From Gammaproteobacteria bacterium (GTDB lineage Bacteria; Pseudomonadota; Gammaproteobacteria; UBA6429; Thiohalophilaceae): a stretch of DNA of 64,000 nt. The translations under genes were made by a program, and so were the position numbers. How positions within the stretch are numbered: the stretch's first letter is position 1; the number at the start of each line of letters is the position of its first letter. The stretch is taken from NCBI GenBank assembly GCA_016125505.1, contig WGLP01000002.1, forward strand, positions 744,001-808,000. Reading direction: 5' to 3'. The notes beneath the pieces are model-generated. The model saw only the letters and a list, made by a program, of their open reading frames with translations, searched no databases and was not told the DNA's origin. Shown piece after piece: positions 1 to 8,129 of this stretch.

Positions 1-1
1 G

Positions 2-667
2 CATAACGAACGTGATCAAACCGGCGAAATCCTGCGGCAATTGGCGGCAGGCAGACACATTGCATTGATCAGCGATGCGGGCACACCCTTGATTAGTGAC
101 CCGGGTTATCAGCTGGTCCGTCAGCTGCATGAGGCCGGTATCCGGGTTGTGCCAATCCCTGGCCCCAGCGCGGTGATTACGGCGTTGTGCGCCGCCGGTT
201 TAGCTACAGACCGTTTTTGTTTCGAAGGGTTTCTTCCCAGCAAGGCCGGGGCGCGGGAAAAAACTCTCCAGGCACTGGCGCGGGAGTCGCGTACCCTGGT
301 GTTTTATGAGTCGCCGCATCGTTTACTGGAGACATTGCGGGCCATGCTCGCCGTATTCGGACCGCAACGCCGCCTGACGCTTGCCCGTGAACTGACCAAA
401 ACCTTCGAGACCATCCATCAGGATAACCTGGCCAATATGGTCGCCTGGGTGGAGGCGCAGCCTGAACAGCAGAAAGGTGAAAGCGTCCTGGTCGTCGAAG
501 GCGCAACGGTGTTGCCCAGTCAGCGCTTTGAAGTCGATGGCGATAAGTTATTGCTGACACTGCTGAGTTACATGAGCGTCAAGGATGCCGCGCACCACGC
601 TGCGCAACTCACCGGCCAGGGCAAGAACGAGTTGTACCAGCGGGCGTTGGAGATGAAACGCGACTAG
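2..667 (+). CDS. rsmI: RsmI, 16S rRNA C1402 2'-O-methyltransferase (5' end outside window)
   Basis: SAM-dependent methyltransferase that makes the ribose methylation at C1402 of 16S rRNA in the ribosomal P site. The reading frame is open from base 2, so the start and the first part of the N-terminal domain lie upstream; 221 codons are visible. The tetrapyrrole-methylase fold is recognisable from the early stretch SDAGTPLISDPG, then PIPGPSA and FYESPHR, all family hallmarks, and the C-terminal segment ends in a helix typical of RsmI (GKNELYQRALEMK). It converges on mgtE, with a small hairpin directly after the TAG stop. Nothing looks damaged. The identification is firm; only the missing 5' end is uncertain. 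Confidence 0.95.
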   Translation, partial: HNERDQTGEILRQLAAGRHIALISDAGTPLISDPGYQLVRQLHEAGIRVVPIPGPSAVITALCAAGLATDRFCFEGFLPSKAGAREKTLQALARESRTLVFYESPHRLLETLRAMLAVFGPQRRLTLARELTKTFETIHQDNLANMVAWVEAQPEQQKGESVLVVEGATVLPSQRFEVDGDKLLLTLLSYMSVKDAAHHAAQLTGQGKNELYQRALEMKRD

Positions 668-693
668 CGGCACCATCTTCCCGGGCAGTGCCG
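668..693. terminator. Hairpin between convergent rsmI and mgtE
   Basis: CGGCAC (668-673) is perfectly complementary to GTGCCG (688-693) across a 14-base loop, beginning on the base after the rsmI stop. There is no T-run on either strand, so it could be a weak bidirectional terminator or merely a 3'-end protecting stem. The convergent position is the main support. Confidence 0.35.
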
Positions 694-709
694 TAGTTGA
701 TGGATGTCA

Positions 710-2149
710 TCAGATAAGGAACAGGGTTGCCAGGCCCAGGAAAATAAAAAACCCCATGCTGTCGGTCGTGGCCGTAAGCAGGATCGAGGAACCCAGCGCG
801 GGATCGCGTCCAAACTTATGCAGGCTCAGCGGCACCGTCATCCCCACGACGCTGGCGATCAACAGGTTCAGCAACATGGCCAGCCCAAGCACCATCGCCA
901 GTTTCAGGTTGAAATAAATCAGGTAGGCAAACAATCCGCCTACCGATCCCAGCAGCAGACCGATGACGATGGTGATGCCGAGTTCCTTGCGTGCCATCAG
1001 GCGCATGTTTCTGCGATCCAGTTGCCCCAGTCCGAGAAAGCGGATCATCAGGGCGGTCGTCTGATTCCCGGTATTACCGCCGACACTGGCGACAATGGGC
1101 ATCAGGGTCGCGAGCGCGACGACGTGCGCGATTGTCCCTTCGAATGCGCCGATGACGCGCGAGGCGATAAGCGCCGTGAAGACATTAATCATCAACCAGA
1201 CACTGCGGTTGCGGACGCCTTCGCGGATGGTGGCGAAGAGGTCTTCCTGCCGACTCAGACCGGCGAGGGCGAGCATCTCTTCATCGGCCTTGTTGTGCTG
1301 ATAATCCATAATGTCATCGACGGTCAGACGGCCGATCAATTTACCGCGGTCATTGAGCACCGGCGCGGAAATCAGGTCATAACGTTCGAATGCCTGTACT
1401 GCATCACGCGCGTTGTCATTGGGGTGAAAGATAACGGCGTCTGTCACGAGGAGATCGTGCACGCGTTTTTCCGGCGAGTTGCGTAGCAAAATCTGAATCG
1501 GCAACAGGCCACGAAAGACACCGCGCTGGTCCAGGACAAATAATTTATCCAGGTGCGAGGGATATTCCTCCAGGCCACGTAGCGACAGCAACACCTGTTC
1601 CAGTGTCTGATTATCGCGTACGGAGACAAAGGTGGGCGTCATCAGATGCCCGACACTGTCTTCGCTGTGCGTGACCGATTCCGCAAAAAACTGACGTTCT
1701 GTTTCGGTAAATGTTTTTAGGGCCTGTTCCAGAATCCCCTGAGGCACCTCATCGGAAAGATAGGCAAGATCGTCGGCGTCAAGGTGTTCGAGGATTGCCA
1801 GCAGATCTGTTTCGTTTGTGAGGCCGATGATCTGTTCGCGCACGGTTTCATCCAGTTCCAACAGGACATCACCGGCACGGGCAGGCCTGATCTGGTGCCA
1901 TAACAATAATCGCTCATCGGGTGAAAGGTTGGTAATGAGGTATGCAATATCGGCCGCATGCAGGCGCTGGACCCAGCTTTTTAATTCCGCGAGCACCTGA
2001 TGGCGCGCCAGGTTCTCCAGAATGTCTCCCCGTTGTTGCACCTGGCTATGTGCCAGTGAGACGACGACATTGACCTTATTGAGCAGTTCTCGAATGTGGG
2101 TGAGTTGCTGGCCAAGGATTTTATCTGTGGTCTTGTGTACGTCACTCAT
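710..2149 (-). CDS. mgtE: MgtE family magnesium transporter
   Basis: Inner-membrane Mg2+ channel gated by cytosolic Mg2+. The 479-residue protein starts at MSDVHKT; an in-frame start 27 codons upstream exists, but AGGA lies about 8 bases before the chosen ATG and the extra residues look unlike the family. Order of domains: helical MgtE N domain (about 25-125), two CBS repeats (about 135-260, with the typical VTDAVIFHPNDNARDAV and VDDIMDY segments), then about five membrane helices from residue 315 to the end. The pore signature VGGNTGNQ is intact. It is transcribed alone, convergent to rsmI. A magnesium-responsive leader could lie upstream, but I see no clear riboswitch in the 176 bases before the next gene. 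Confidence 0.93.
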   Translation of the reverse strand: MSDVHKTTDKILGQQLTHIRELLNKVNVVVSLAHSQVQQRGDILENLARHQVLAELKSWVQRLHAADIAYLITNLSPDERLLLWHQIRPARAGDVLLELDETVREQIIGLTNETDLLAILEHLDADDLAYLSDEVPQGILEQALKTFTETERQFFAESVTHSEDSVGHLMTPTFVSVRDNQTLEQVLLSLRGLEEYPSHLDKLFVLDQRGVFRGLLPIQILLRNSPEKRVHDLLVTDAVIFHPNDNARDAVQAFERYDLISAPVLNDRGKLIGRLTVDDIMDYQHNKADEEMLALAGLSRQEDLFATIREGVRNRSVWLMINVFTALIASRVIGAFEGTIAHVVALATLMPIVASVGGNTGNQTTALMIRFLGLGQLDRRNMRLMARKELGITIVIGLLLGSVGGLFAYLIYFNLKLAMVLGLAMLLNLLIASVVGMTVPLSLHKFGRDPALGSSILLTATTDSMGFFIFLGLATLFLI

Positions 2150-2325
2150 CGCAACAATCCTGTCATATTGGTATCGATTTACGAATTTCCTCCGATGGTA
2201 TTGTAAAAAATACGCGCATACCACTGGCAATTACGAGATTGTCGGACAGGGCGGATATCAACGCCAGGTGAGAACAGGGCAGGACCGGGTTGCAGCAAAG
2301 ATCTGTCTGGATAAGACAGGAGGAC

Positions 2326-2916
2326 TTATTCGGCGTCACCTAACATGGCATCTTTTAAACTGGCATCGGCCGGGTGTTTCCCCAGCCAGACTTTTAGCAG
2401 GGCGGTATTAAAATCCTCACCCGGGATGACCCCCAGTTTTTTATGATTGAATATGAGCGACGTTCCCTTGCCGGGGATGTAATCGAGATACACCACATCG
2501 CCTGTATGCAACGCAGGAAACAGTTTGTTGAATTCAGCAATACGGTCGCGAAGCTTATTCATGGTTTGTTCGTCATTGTTTTTGCTAAACCCTTCATTCC
2601 ATGCATCGACTAATTTCTGTTTTTCGATTTCGTGATATAAACAATACATCATGACCCGACGGGGTTGATCGTGTTCTATGATGGCTGCATAAGAGTTTAA
2701 CCTTTCAGGTAAATACAAGGCGCCAATATAAATGGAAAAGAAAAATTTGCTGCGAATGCCGGCACCGTTAAGTATTAATGACTGGCTGGAATCTGTCAGC
2801 GTGATTTGTTCCGGGACATCGATATCCTTGATTGTTTTTCCGATTGCGATACCGGGCGCATAAAACAGGAATGACATGAGGAAAGACAGGGTAATGAGTT
2901 TGTTGACATATGGCAT
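2326..2916 (-). CDS. Secreted chalcone-isomerase-like protein
   Basis: A 196-residue protein with a signal peptide (basic-hydrophobic start, cleavage probably near GIAIGK at 22-27). The remainder resembles the bacterial chalcone-isomerase-like domain: an early GAGIRSKFFFSIYIGALYL-type strand-helix region, then MYCLYHEIEKQKLVDAWNEGF, and a late LDYIPGKGT and GEDFNTALLKVWLG segment. Plant chalcone isomerase cyclises flavonoids, but bacterial exported relatives have no established reaction, and a fatty-acid or ligand-binding role is only a guess. The gene stands alone on the minus strand, divergent from the membrane protein at 3065. The family call is fairly secure; the function is unknown. Confidence 0.75.
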   Translation of the reverse strand: MPYVNKLITLSFLMSFLFYAPGIAIGKTIKDIDVPEQITLTDSSQSLILNGAGIRSKFFFSIYIGALYLPERLNSYAAIIEHDQPRRVMMYCLYHEIEKQKLVDAWNEGFSKNNDEQTMNKLRDRIAEFNKLFPALHTGDVVYLDYIPGKGTSLIFNHKKLGVIPGEDFNTALLKVWLGKHPADASLKDAMLGDAE

Positions 2917-3064
2917 GGCTATCCTCCTTGAACATTTATGCTGTCGCTTACTTTGCAGGCGCGGGTTGTGAGTGTCAACGAGTTTGGCTGGGAAGTATTA
3001 TCAGGCTCAGATAATATTGTATTAATGAATACTAATAGAGACCGGCTTTCATAGAGAATCGCCT

Positions 3065-3553
3065 ATGTTCATGGATCAGGGAAAGGCCTTGTTGCTCATT
3101 CTCGTTGCCAACAGCGCGCCTATTCTGGTACGTCAGATTGCAGTGCTGGCAAGGCTGGACTATCCCATCGATTTTAGGTATCGGTTCATCGATGGAAACC
3201 GGTGGTTAGGCGATAGCAAAACCTGGCGCGGTCTGATCGCAGCGTTACTGGCCACTATGTTCTGTTCTTTCATCATACAAACCGGTTGGGGCACGGGTCT
3301 GATTGTCGGCGCACTGGCTATGTCAGGGGATTGTCTTTCCAGTTTTTGTAAACGCCGGCTCGCAATAAACCCAAGTGGTATGGCGCTCGGGCTCGATCAG
3401 ATACCGGAATCCTTGTTGCCGCTACTTTATTTACATCATGTATGGCAGCTGGATTGGCTTGATGTCTGGCTATTGGTCGTTATCTTTATGTTGCTTGAGC
3501 TCAGCCTTTCACGAATATTATTCAGACTCCATATACGTAAGCGCCCGTATTAA
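3065..3553 (+). CDS. CDP-archaeol-synthase-like (DUF46) integral membrane protein
   Basis: A 162-residue protein with four to five hydrophobic segments (about 8-26, 58-75, 78-95, 118-135, 137-155). The motif from Asp43 to Gly56 (DGNRWLGDSKTWRG) followed by SSFCKRRLAI and LDQIPESL matches the CDP-archaeol synthase family, whose archaeal members transfer CMP from CTP to unsaturated archaetidic acid. Bacterial homologues are short and uncharacterised; a CTP-dependent lipid cytidylyltransferase activity is an inference from the fold, not shown. Translation may begin at 3065 or at the second ATG (3071). It is divergent from the chalcone-isomerase-like gene and is followed by the host-attachment-type gene in the same direction. 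Confidence 0.7.
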   Translation: MFMDQGKALLLILVANSAPILVRQIAVLARLDYPIDFRYRFIDGNRWLGDSKTWRGLIAALLATMFCSFIIQTGWGTGLIVGALAMSGDCLSSFCKRRLAINPSGMALGLDQIPESLLPLLYLHHVWQLDWLDVWLLVVIFMLLELSLSRILFRLHIRKRPY

Positions 3554-3647
3554 TTTCTGCAGATTTTGATTTACCTCAATACTGCAGGGCTGGATGAATG
3601 CGGTATAGTAGTCACGGTTTCAGACAACAACGGACAGGAGGTATGCA

Positions 3648-4100
3648 ATGGCATATACATGGGTAGTCGTCGCGGATAGCACTCGGGCACGCATTTTCAG
3701 CGCAGAATCATCCAGTGCCGGCCTGTCCGAACTGGAAACGTTAGCCCACCCCGAAGGCAGAATGCATGATCGCGATATTACCTCTGATCTACCGGGGCGC
3801 AGCTTCGACAGCAATAAGGCTGGCGGGCGCCACGCCATGGAACCCTCAACGGATCCCAAGCAGGAATTGGCCATCGAATTTGCTCGAACCATTGCCCGTC
3901 ATGTGGATGCCGCACGCGTAAAGAACGATTTCGAGCAATTGGTCATCGTTGCGGCGCCTACCTTTCTTGGATTGTTGCGCGAACAACTCAGTAATACCTG
4001 CCGTAAACTCGTCGCCTTTGAACTGAATAAAAACCTGGTACAGCAGCCAGCCGAGGAAATCCGTTCGCACCTGCCCAAGCTGATACCAGCGATCAGTTAA
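3648..4100 (+). CDS. Host-attachment-type protein
   Basis: A soluble 150-residue protein beginning MAYTWVVVADSTRARIF, the characteristic first strand of the host-attachment protein family. Later features fit: HPEGRMHDRDITSD, the region around GGRHAMEPSTDPK, and a C-terminal VIVAAPTFLGLLREQL followed by a conserved Leu/Pro-rich end. A good ribosome site (GGAGG about 8 bases upstream) supports the start. The family name comes from a plant-associated bacterium in which it was needed for attachment to the host; in free-living bacteria its role is unknown, and the fold resembles release-factor-like domains. It lies just before the RNase P RNA gene. Function is not assigned here. Confidence 0.75.
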   Translation: MAYTWVVVADSTRARIFSAESSSAGLSELETLAHPEGRMHDRDITSDLPGRSFDSNKAGGRHAMEPSTDPKQELAIEFARTIARHVDAARVKNDFEQLVIVAAPTFLGLLREQLSNTCRKLVAFELNKNLVQQPAEEIRSHLPKLIPAIS

Positions 4101-4152
4101 GTAGCCTTGCCGCACTGGCGGCTGGGCGTACAGGTGATTACAATCCCCCTCA

Positions 4153-4497
4153 GGATGTCGGCCAGACAATCGCTGAAGCCATGTGCTTTGGAGGAAAGTC
4201 CGGGCTCCACAGGGCAAGGTGCCAGGTAACGCCTGGGCGGCGCGAGCCGACGGAAAGTGCCACAGAAAATATACCGCCAACGTCCTTCGGGACCGGTAAG
4301 GGTGAAATGGTGCGGTAAGAGCGCACCGCGCCGCTGGTAACAGCGGTGGCAGGGAAAACCCCACCTGGAGCAAGGCCAAATAGGAACGCGTGGACGTGGC
4401 CCGCGTTGCGTTCGGGTAGGCTGCTTGAGCTGAATGGTGACGTTCGGCCCAGATGAATGATTGTCCCAGACAGAACCCGGCTTATCGGCCGACTCCT
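4153..4497 (+). ncRNA. rnpB: RNase P RNA (class A)
   Basis: Catalytic RNA that trims the 5' leader of tRNA precursors. The universally conserved block GAGGAAAGTCCGGGCTCCAC is at about 4191-4210, the second conserved block AGGGTGAAATGGTGCGG near 4299-4316, and the 3' block around CAGAACCCGGCTTATCGG near 4471-4488. The ends pair (GGATGTCGGCC near 4153 with GGCCGACTCC near 4488), defining helix P1 and a length of about 345 bases, normal for a gammaproteobacterial type A RNA. The reading frames crossing it on the minus strand are spurious. Its position immediately upstream of mraZ matches several Gammaproteobacteria. No T-tract terminator hairpin is obvious downstream. Confidence 0.95.
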
Positions 4498-4676
4498 TTC
4501 TCTTCCTTTCGCGCCAGATTGGTGCAAAACTATCTCAGTTGTCACTTTAATATCAGTCTGTAAGCCCATGATAAAGCAATAATTTTGCCTCTCTTTTCTT
4601 AAGCAATTCCCCGCCAAAGCACCGCTAAGTTACTGACTCTAAAGCAAGAATTCCCTAGTTTTGTGGGCAAATTCAC

Positions 4677-4706
4677 TTGACGGTATGCCTTTTGTGGTCC
4701 TATAGT
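4677..4706 (+). promoter_or_regulatory. Sigma70-type promoter of the dcw operon
   Basis: TTGACG (4677-4682) and TATAGT (4701-4706) with an 18-base spacer form a good -35/-10 pair. Transcription would start near 4713, directly in front of the MraZ boxes, so bound MraZ would block initiation or early elongation. The remaining bases between rnpB and this promoter (4498-4676) are AT-rich and show no gene. Confidence 0.7.
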
Positions 4707-4715
4707 GTACAGAAG

Positions 4716-4740
4716 TGGGAAAAAGTGGGAGCAAATGGCA
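4716..4740 (+). promoter_or_regulatory. MraZ operator: three TGGGN boxes at 10-base spacing
   Basis: TGGGA (4716-4720), TGGGA (4726-4730) and TGGCA (4736-4740) are direct repeats with exactly 5 bases between them. E. coli MraZ is known to repress its own operon through TGGGN repeats separated by 5 bases, and the protein encoded 22 bases downstream is MraZ. The third box departs from consensus by one base. Confidence 0.85.
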
Positions 4741-4761
4741 TAAAGCCTGTTGCAAATCGCG

Positions 4762-5217
4762 ATGTTTAGAGGGGTCACCATTCTTAACCTGGATGCCAAG
4801 GGGCGCATGGCCATGCCCAGCAAGTACCGTGAGCGCTTGCAGCAACAGGGAAACGGAGAGTTAGTGGTCACTCTCGATATGAATGACCCTTGTCTGTTGA
4901 TTTATCCGGTACCGGAATGGGAGGACATCGAGCGCAAGTTGGTGCGCCTACCCAGCCTTAATCAACAGGCCATGCGCATCAAACGCCTCCTGCTTGGTCA
5001 TGCCTCGGAAGTCGAACTGGATTCCCACGGACGCATTTTGCTGCCACCCGCCCTGCGTGAATTGGTGAAGCTGGACAAGCGGATCATCCTGCTGGGCCAA
5101 GGCAACAAGTTCGAGGTCTGGGACGAGCAGACCTGGAACGAACGGCGCGAACAATGGCTCGACCAGCCCGTGACAGATGAAGGGCTATCGGACGAGCTGG
5201 AGTCATTGTCGTTGTAA
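4762..5217 (+). CDS. mraZ: MraZ, transcriptional regulator of the dcw operon
   Basis: DNA-binding regulator with two SpoVT-AbrB-like halves that assembles into a ring and binds the TGGGN repeats before its own gene. The 151-residue protein starts at ATG 4762 (MFRGVTILNLDAKGRMAMPSK), which aligns with the family start; a TTG four codons upstream is in frame but less likely. The two conserved repeat motifs are LDAKGRMAMP (first half) and LDSHGRILLP (second half), each containing the DxxGR signature. There is no strong ribosome site, which is common for this gene. It is followed after 5 bases by rsmH, forming the start of the dcw operon. Confidence 0.97.
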   Translation: MFRGVTILNLDAKGRMAMPSKYRERLQQQGNGELVVTLDMNDPCLLIYPVPEWEDIERKLVRLPSLNQQAMRIKRLLLGHASEVELDSHGRILLPPALRELVKLDKRIILLGQGNKFEVWDEQTWNERREQWLDQPVTDEGLSDELESLSL

Positions 5218-5222
5218 AGCAG

Positions 5223-6155
5223 GTGGATGAACGGACCCATCAATCTGTTTTGCTGGAGGAGGCCATCGCCGCGTTGCGGCTCAAACCCGAGGGGGTTTAT
5301 GTGGATGGTACGTATGGTCGGGGAGGTCATAGTCGCATGATTTTGCAGCAGTTATCTGCTGAAGGCCGCTTGCTGGTGATCGACAAGGATCCCGCTGCGA
5401 TCGCAGCTGCTCGTCTGGCGCTGGCCGATGACCCGCGCACTTATATATATAGTGGCAGTTACGCCCGTCTGGACGAGATTTTTGCCCAAACGGGCTGGCA
5501 GCGTCCCGCCGACGGGATTTTGCTGGATCTGGGGGTGTCTTCCCCGCAACTGGACGATCCACAGCGCGGTTTCAGTTTTCGCCAATCCGGCCCACTGGAT
5601 ATGCGCATGGATCCTTCCCGTGGCGAGTCCGCAGCCGCGTGGCTGGCCCATGCCGACGAACAGGACATCAGTCATGTCCTCAAGGAATACGGCGAGGAAC
5701 GTTTTCATAAACGCATTGCGCGCGCCATTGTCAAAGCACGTGAAGAGAGTCCTATTGATACGACGCAGCGCCTTGCTGCCATCGTTGCCGCTGCCATCCC
5801 GACGCGCGAGCAGGGCAAGGACCCGGCGACACGCGCCTTTCAGGGTATTCGCATCTACATCAACCAGGAACTGGATGATTTGCAGCAATGCCTGGAACAC
5901 AGCGTGGATCTGCTTGCGGCAGGCGGACGACTCGTTGTGATCAGTTTCCATTCCCTGGAAGACCGTATCGTCAAACGTTTCATGCGTAAGCAAAGCAAGG
6001 GTGATGAGTATCCCCTGGACCTGCCCATCACTCATGTGGAATCCAATGCAAAGCTGCGCGAGATCGGCAAGGCCATGCGTCCGAGTGAAGCTGAAGTCAA
6101 ACGCAATCCACGGGCGCGAAGCGCGATTATGCGTGTTGCGGAGCGTCTGTCATGA
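5223..6155 (+). CDS. rsmH: RsmH, 16S rRNA C1402 N4-methyltransferase
   Basis: SAM-dependent enzyme that methylates N4 of C1402 in 16S rRNA, the base whose ribose is methylated by RsmI; both genes happen to occur in this window. The start is GTG 5223 (DERTHQSVLLEEAI follows), 5 bases after mraZ. SAM-binding motif GTYGRGGHSRMIL is near residues 31-43, LLDLGVSSPQLDDPQRGFSF near 99-118 and ISFHSLEDRIVKRFM near 240-254. At 310 residues it has the usual length. Its stop overlaps the ftsL start (ATGA), indicating translational coupling. Confidence 0.97.
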   Translation: MDERTHQSVLLEEAIAALRLKPEGVYVDGTYGRGGHSRMILQQLSAEGRLLVIDKDPAAIAAARLALADDPRTYIYSGSYARLDEIFAQTGWQRPADGILLDLGVSSPQLDDPQRGFSFRQSGPLDMRMDPSRGESAAAWLAHADEQDISHVLKEYGEERFHKRIARAIVKAREESPIDTTQRLAAIVAAAIPTREQGKDPATRAFQGIRIYINQELDDLQQCLEHSVDLLAAGGRLVVISFHSLEDRIVKRFMRKQSKGDEYPLDLPITHVESNAKLREIGKAMRPSEAEVKRNPRARSAIMRVAERLS

Positions 6156-6421
6156 GCGGGCGTATTTTCGCGGCACTGTTGATCCTGGCCGTGATGGTCA
6201 GCGCAGTCGGTGTGATCTACTCAAAACACCGCAATCGCATGTTGTATGTGGAACTGACCCGCCTGCAGCAGCAACAGGATGAGTTAAATGTGGACTGGGG
6301 ACGTTTGCAACTGGAACAAAGCACCTGGGCGACGCATGGCCGTATCGAAACCGTGGCGCGCAATAAGCTGGGTATGCGTAACGTGGACTATAGCGAAGTG
6401 GTGATCCTGAAAGATGAATGA
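6152..6421 (+). CDS. ftsL: FtsL, division protein
   Basis: Small bitopic division protein that forms the FtsQLB complex and signals septal peptidoglycan synthesis to FtsWI. The 89 residues comprise a short cytoplasmic N terminus, one membrane helix (about 5-23), then a periplasmic coiled coil rich in Leu/Gln (about 30-65, LTRLQQQQDELNVDWGRLQLEQ in two pieces), and a C-terminal region with ARNKLGM, which is the conserved FtsL end. It overlaps rsmH upstream (ATGA) and ftsI downstream by 8 bases. Identification rests on position, topology and the ARxxLGM motif. Confidence 0.93.
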   Translation: MSGRIFAALLILAVMVSAVGVIYSKHRNRMLYVELTRLQQQQDELNVDWGRLQLEQSTWATHGRIETVARNKLGMRNVDYSEVVILKDE

Positions 6422-8129
6422 GCAGGTACACAAGCCGGCAAGGAGTTTTCGCATCGCTGTCGTACTGGTAGTGGTGCTGCTGGTGCCGCTTGGCCTGGCG
6501 GCACGTGCGTTTGACCTGCATGTGATCAAGCACGATTTTTTACAAGGCGAGGGTAATGCCCGCGTCCTGCGCACGCTGCCGGTATCGGCACACCGCGGCA
6601 TGATTGTGGATCGCCATGGTGAGCCGCTCGCCGTCAGTACGCCCGTGGACACCGTCTGGGCTGACCCGCAGAAGTTCGATGCGACAACCCAGCAGTTACG
6701 TCAGTTGGGCAAGATACTCGATCTGAATCCACGCGAATTAGGCAAACAGATCGAGCAGCACAGGCAACAGGACAAGGAGTTTGTCTTTATCAAGCGGCGT
6801 ATCAATCCTGTTCTCGCGCAGCAGGCGCTCGACCTGAAAATCCCCGGCGTCTATACCAAACGCGAATATCGTCGCTATTACCCGAGCGGTGAGGTGATGG
6901 CCCATCTGGTCGGCTTCACTAATGTGGATGACAAGGGTCAGGAAGGCGTGGAGCTGGCCTTCAATAAATCGCTGCAGGGTGTCGAAGGCAGCCAAATGGT
7001 CATGATCGACAGTATCGGGCGCGTGATCAAGACCGTCGATATGATCAAACGCCCGCGCCCGGGCAACGATCTGGTATTGAGTGTCGATCGCCGTTTGCAA
7101 TATCTCGCCTATCGTGAACTCAAGCGCGCGGTATTCCAGCACAAGGCGAAGTCCGGCTCGGCGGTCATCCTGGATGTGCAGACCGGTGAAGTCCTGGCGA
7201 TGGTGAATCAGCCGTCATTTAATCCCAACAATCGCGATGACCTCAAGGGTTATCTCTATCGTAACCGTGTGGTGACGGATACCTTTGAACCGGGCTCCAC
7301 GGTCAAACCGTTTACCATTGCCGCCGGTCTCGAATCCGGTTTGTTCAAGCCTTCCACCATTATCAATACCTCACCCGGCTATCTGATGGTGGGCAGCAAT
7401 ACGATTCGTGATGAACATGACTATGGGCGTCTCAATCTGCTGCAGATTATTCAGAAGTCGAGTAATGTCGGCGCCAGCAAGATCGCCTTGTCGATCAATC
7501 CGGAATTGCTGTTACACGTACACGAACATGTCGGTTTTGGTGACCTGACCGGCAGTGGTCTGCCGGGCGAAGTCAACGGTACGCTGCATACGCCGCGTGT
7601 CTGGCGCGATATCGAACGTGCAACATTATCGTACGGCTACGGCCTCGCGGTTACCAACCTGCAATTGGCGCGGGCCTATTGTGTGCTGGCCAGTGGCGGC
7701 TATCTCAAACCGGTAACCGTGCAACTGCAATCCGCGCCGGTGCAGGGCGAGCGTGTGATACAGGCACGTTATACCAAAGAAATTATCAAGATGTTGCAAG
7801 CGGTCGTGGAAACCGGCGGTACCGGTACGCGTGCGGCGGTGCCGGGCTATTCCATCGCAGGCAAGACCGGCACGGTACATAAAGTCGGTGCACACGGTTA
7901 CGACAAGGATCGCTACACTTCCGTTTTTGTTGGTATGGCGCCGGCATCCAATCCGCGTCTGGTCATGGCCGTTACGATTAACGACCCGCAGGGCGATTAC
8001 TTTGGCGGTGAAGTGGCTGCCCCGGTATTCGGAGCAGTGATGGCGGGCGCCATGCGTTTATTGGATATTCCGCCGGATCAGTTGCCGGCAAAACCGATCA
8101 ACTTCGCCATGCTCGGAGGACAACAATGA
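6414..8129 (+). CDS. ftsI: FtsI (PBP3), septal peptidoglycan transpeptidase
   Basis: Class B penicillin-binding protein that crosslinks septal peptidoglycan together with FtsW. The 571-residue protein has an N-terminal membrane anchor (about 11-31), the pedestal domain with RGMIVDRHGEPLAVS, and a transpeptidase domain with the three catalytic motifs: STVK with Ser295, SSN at 349-351 and KTG at 484-486. The start ATG lies inside the ftsL end (8-base overlap) and the stop overlaps the murE start. All key residues are present. Confidence 0.97.
   Translation: MNEQVHKPARSFRIAVVLVVVLLVPLGLAARAFDLHVIKHDFLQGEGNARVLRTLPVSAHRGMIVDRHGEPLAVSTPVDTVWADPQKFDATTQQLRQLGKILDLNPRELGKQIEQHRQQDKEFVFIKRRINPVLAQQALDLKIPGVYTKREYRRYYPSGEVMAHLVGFTNVDDKGQEGVELAFNKSLQGVEGSQMVMIDSIGRVIKTVDMIKRPRPGNDLVLSVDRRLQYLAYRELKRAVFQHKAKSGSAVILDVQTGEVLAMVNQPSFNPNNRDDLKGYLYRNRVVTDTFEPGSTVKPFTIAAGLESGLFKPSTIINTSPGYLMVGSNTIRDEHDYGRLNLLQIIQKSSNVGASKIALSINPELLLHVHEHVGFGDLTGSGLPGEVNGTLHTPRVWRDIERATLSYGYGLAVTNLQLARAYCVLASGGYLKPVTVQLQSAPVQGERVIQARYTKEIIKMLQAVVETGGTGTRAAVPGYSIAGKTGTVHKVGAHGYDKDRYTSVFVGMAPASNPRLVMAVTINDPQGDYFGGEVAAPVFGAVMAGAMRLLDIPPDQLPAKPINFAMLGGQQ

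Noticed and set aside
704..1486. 260-codon open frame opposite mgtE
   Set aside because: Low-complexity His/Gln/Asp-rich translation, antisense to a clear MgtE with intact motifs.
4150..4617. 155-codon open frame on the minus strand at 4.15-4.6 kb
   Set aside because: Lies over the RNase P RNA, whose conserved blocks explain the sequence.
5444..5455. TATATATATAG tract in rsmH, also in sucC at about 53742-53752
   Set aside because: Inside well-conserved coding sequence in both genes, reading as ordinary codons; most likely coincidence.
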